NCBI RefSeq assembly: GCF_035013165.1
Contig: NZ_JAYGJQ010000001.1
Span: forward strand, 744,001-808,000
Direction: 5' to 3'
DNA length: 64,000 bases
From: Bacteriovorax sp. PP10
Lineage (GTDB): Bacteria; Bdellovibrionota; Bacteriovoracia; Bacteriovoracales; Bacteriovoracaceae
Part shown: piece by piece, positions 62,253 to 64,000 of the stretch
How positions within the stretch are numbered: the stretch's first letter is position 1
Layout: every line of letters starts with the position of its first letter
Notes under the pieces: model-generated
Database searches by the model: none
The model's input: only the letters and a program-made list of their open reading frames with translations
What the model was told of the DNA's origin: nothing
Position numbers and translations under genes: made by a program

Positions 62253-63746
62253 TTACTTTAATGTGCATCCAAATTCGGGATGTGCTCTATCAAAGCTCGC
62301 ATAAGATTTTTCACCAGGCCAGCGCCCATAAGCGGCCACTAAGATTTTTGCATATTTAGTTTGTTCAGCAACAACGACGTTATCTCTAACTGAAATTTTT
62401 GCTAGTTTTGTAATCAGTGGAACGTTACTGCGATCAACACAGGTATCGATATCAATTCCAGAAATAAAATGACATGAGCATACAGTTTTGGCGACAGCTG
62501 CAAATAAGACATTCGTTTTCAATCCACTTTTAAGTGTTTTATAAATTGCAGGCCAGGTCATCTTTGTATAATCAGGCGGAGGAATATTTTTTCCAATGGG
62601 ATAAGTCGGATCATCGAAGCAGGCAATCGCACGGCTGACAAACTCATCTAGCTTCGAATTGTATTCCTGGTCATACCCAGTGCGGGCAATAACCATCTTT
62701 TGAGTCGGAAGGATTGTCAGAATCTGTCCGTAGTGCCCCATTGCCAAAAGCATATTCTCTGGTGAAGCAGGATAAGGTTTACCGAAACCTTTTTTGACAG
62801 CTCTGTTAAGCCAGATAGATCCACCATACACCCCATCGTCAGTAATATTTCTTATAACTGTTCCGTTAGATAAATACCCAGGAGAAACTTGAGTTGTTTT
62901 TTCAATCCAAGATTGTGGAAGAATTTCTTCTCCATTCCACATACCATTATTTAAATAGAGATAACCAAGTTTTGCCATCTCACGAGGAGTGGCATAACCA
63001 GATGAGCCGCCATTAAAAACACCTTTATGATCACGTTCGAAACGAACATTAGTCATTCCTAGAGGTTTAAAAAGTGAAGTCCAAGGCATTTGATCATAAT
63101 CATCACCATAGACTTTCTTTAAAACGCCCATGGTAATTGCAGGTGTTCCTGTAGAGTAATTAAATTTGTAACCCGGGCCTTGAGGGATAATTTGTTGGTC
63201 AGTCGCATAGTTCGCAATATCTTTATGCCCTAGATAGTAGAGCATGTTAAGCACCGGGCTTTTACTTGCATCGCCACTGTAATACTCATTCCAGATAAAA
63301 CCTGTATCAAGATAAAATAGATTTTCTATTTTAATGTTCTGGTAATTATTTCCTGCTGACGGACGAGGATAAAATTCATTAAGCCCCTGATCCATTGAGA
63401 TTTTTCCATCGCGGACGGCAATTCCTAAAAGAGCACCAGTGATGGTTTTTGTAACTGACCAAAGGATGTGTGGAGTATTGGCATTATGTTTTGAATCGTA
63501 ATACTCAAACTGAATTTCTCCATCTTTAATAACGACCAGACCTTCAGTTAAAAAATTATGAGAGTTTGTAGAAAACTTTACGAAGTCCTGGCATTGTTTT
63601 GAAGACATGCGCTCTTGTTTGTTTTGAGCAATATTCCATGAAGGTACAGGCCATCTTGTTCCAGCATTATCGATAACATCAGAGTAAGTTTTTTGAGAGA
63701 AGATAAAGAATGTAATGATAATAAATGATGAAATTTTTCTCATCAT
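62253..63746 (-). CDS. Class C beta-lactamase-family serine hydrolase
   Basis: The 497-residue protein has a signal peptide (IFSQKTYS) and the serine hydrolase motifs SVTK (Ser97, Lys100), Tyr197 in NYSTGTP and a GHYGQ near the end of the fold. Such proteins act as esterases, D-amino acid peptidases or beta-lactamases; the substrate is not readable. The C-terminal 90 residues, Cys-rich (CSCHF, DTCVDRS, GCTLK), are an addition. There are two possible adjacent ATG starts (63746 and 63743). Confidence 0.88.
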   Translation of the reverse strand: MMRKISSFIIITFFIFSQKTYSDVIDNAGTRWPVPSWNIAQNKQERMSSKQCQDFVKFSTNSHNFLTEGLVVIKDGEIQFEYYDSKHNANTPHILWSVTKTITGALLGIAVRDGKISMDQGLNEFYPRPSAGNNYQNIKIENLFYLDTGFIWNEYYSGDASKSPVLNMLYYLGHKDIANYATDQQIIPQGPGYKFNYSTGTPAITMGVLKKVYGDDYDQMPWTSLFKPLGMTNVRFERDHKGVFNGGSSGYATPREMAKLGYLYLNNGMWNGEEILPQSWIEKTTQVSPGYLSNGTVIRNITDDGVYGGSIWLNRAVKKGFGKPYPASPENMLLAMGHYGQILTILPTQKMVIARTGYDQEYNSKLDEFVSRAIACFDDPTYPIGKNIPPPDYTKMTWPAIYKTLKSGLKTNVLFAAVAKTVCSCHFISGIDIDTCVDRSNVPLITKLAKISVRDNVVVAEQTKYAKILVAAYGRWPGEKSYASFDRAHPEFGCTLK

Positions 63747-63830
63747 TTTTTTTACAATTATTTATCTCTGAACACAATAGTAGGTTGATTAAGATTATCT
63801 TCAGTTTTTCCAATCAAGAAGATCGGCAAA

Positions 63831-64000
63831 TTACTTTGCCTGATGTCTCTTTCTAATGTCACCTAATGTGCTGCGAGGGATTCCTAAAAATTTAGCTGCA
63901 GCATTTTCAGTTCCACACTTCTTCATTGCACAATCAATCATCTTTGCTTCAAATTCTCTAAGCAGATGGTGATAGTTACCAGCAAGTAGGTTTTCGTCTA
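63831..64000 (-). CDS. C-terminal part of a Fis-type DNA-binding regulator (5' end outside window)
   Basis: Fifty-six codons on the minus strand run in from the right edge. They encode a Fis-type helix-turn-helix: the frame holds KMIDCAMKKCGTENAAAKF then LGIPRSTLGDIRKRHQAK. This is the usual C-terminus of NtrC-like activators and related regulators. The rest is outside the window, so nothing can be said about a sigma-54 domain or receiver. Confidence 0.82.
   Translation of the reverse strand, partial: DENLLAGNYHHLLREFEAKMIDCAMKKCGTENAAAKFLGIPRSTLGDIRKRHQAK

Overview
The window is AT-rich, gene-dense bacterial DNA from a Gram-negative cell: many signal peptides and lipoboxes, predicted outer-membrane beta-barrels, TolC and RND efflux proteins, and O-antigen-type genes. 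The mix of secreted proteins, the gene style and especially the phosphonate head-group genes suggest a Bdellovibrionota member of the Bacteriovorax type. That placement is an inference; no rRNA or other marker gene is present. I saw no tRNA, rRNA, CRISPR array, insertion sequence or prophage. With start codons corrected, no gap without a gene exceeds about 280 bases.

Region 1-7.0 kb. After the 3' end of a surface protein comes a coupled set: a 2-oxoglutarate dioxygenase, a nucleotidyltransferase, a CDP-alcohol phosphatidyltransferase, a LysE-type membrane protein, PEP mutase fused to a nucleotidyltransferase domain, and phosphonopyruvate decarboxylase. The matching aminotransferase (phnW) lies at 13.4-14.5 kb. 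Together they make a near-complete route from PEP to 2-aminoethylphosphonate, its CDP activation, transfer to a lipid and possibly hydroxylation. This phosphonolipid pathway is the most notable system in the window.

Region 7-18.4 kb. A sugar-dehydrogenase-like lipoprotein with a haem c site is followed by a leftward operon of two FixH/YtkA-like proteins, a redoxin and a beta-barrel. That operon is divergent from a RegB/RegA-type redox two-component system. Next are polysaccharide genes (O-antigen ligase, SLBB export protein, Wzz-like protein) and a YkgJ-type cysteine-cluster protein.

Region 18.4-32.2 kb. A methionine salvage locus (mtnC, mtnD, mtnB and a divergent aminotransferase) is followed by an RND pump, TolC and TetR operon with no adaptor gene, then msrB-hemJ, a histidine phosphatase and envelope proteins.

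Region 32.2-47 kb. This holds a lipoprotein cluster (LpoB-like, COG3014-like, LPP20-like, CsgG/FlgO-like), a secreted protein with a caspase/gingipain-like His-Cys pair, thioredoxin, two orphan sensor kinases, an XRE regulator, a TauE/DUF1634 pair and a ClC channel.

Region 47-64 kb. This is mostly exported proteins and enzymes: a carboxylesterase, a GNAT-nitrilase fusion, a radical SAM protein, a subtilase with a HExxH protein that appears to lack a normal start codon, a protein of exact 70-residue repeats, a Tat-signal small subunit with a GMC oxidoreductase, an alginate lyase, another orphan kinase, a matrixin-type metalloprotease, a serine hydrolase and the C-terminus of a Fis-type regulator.
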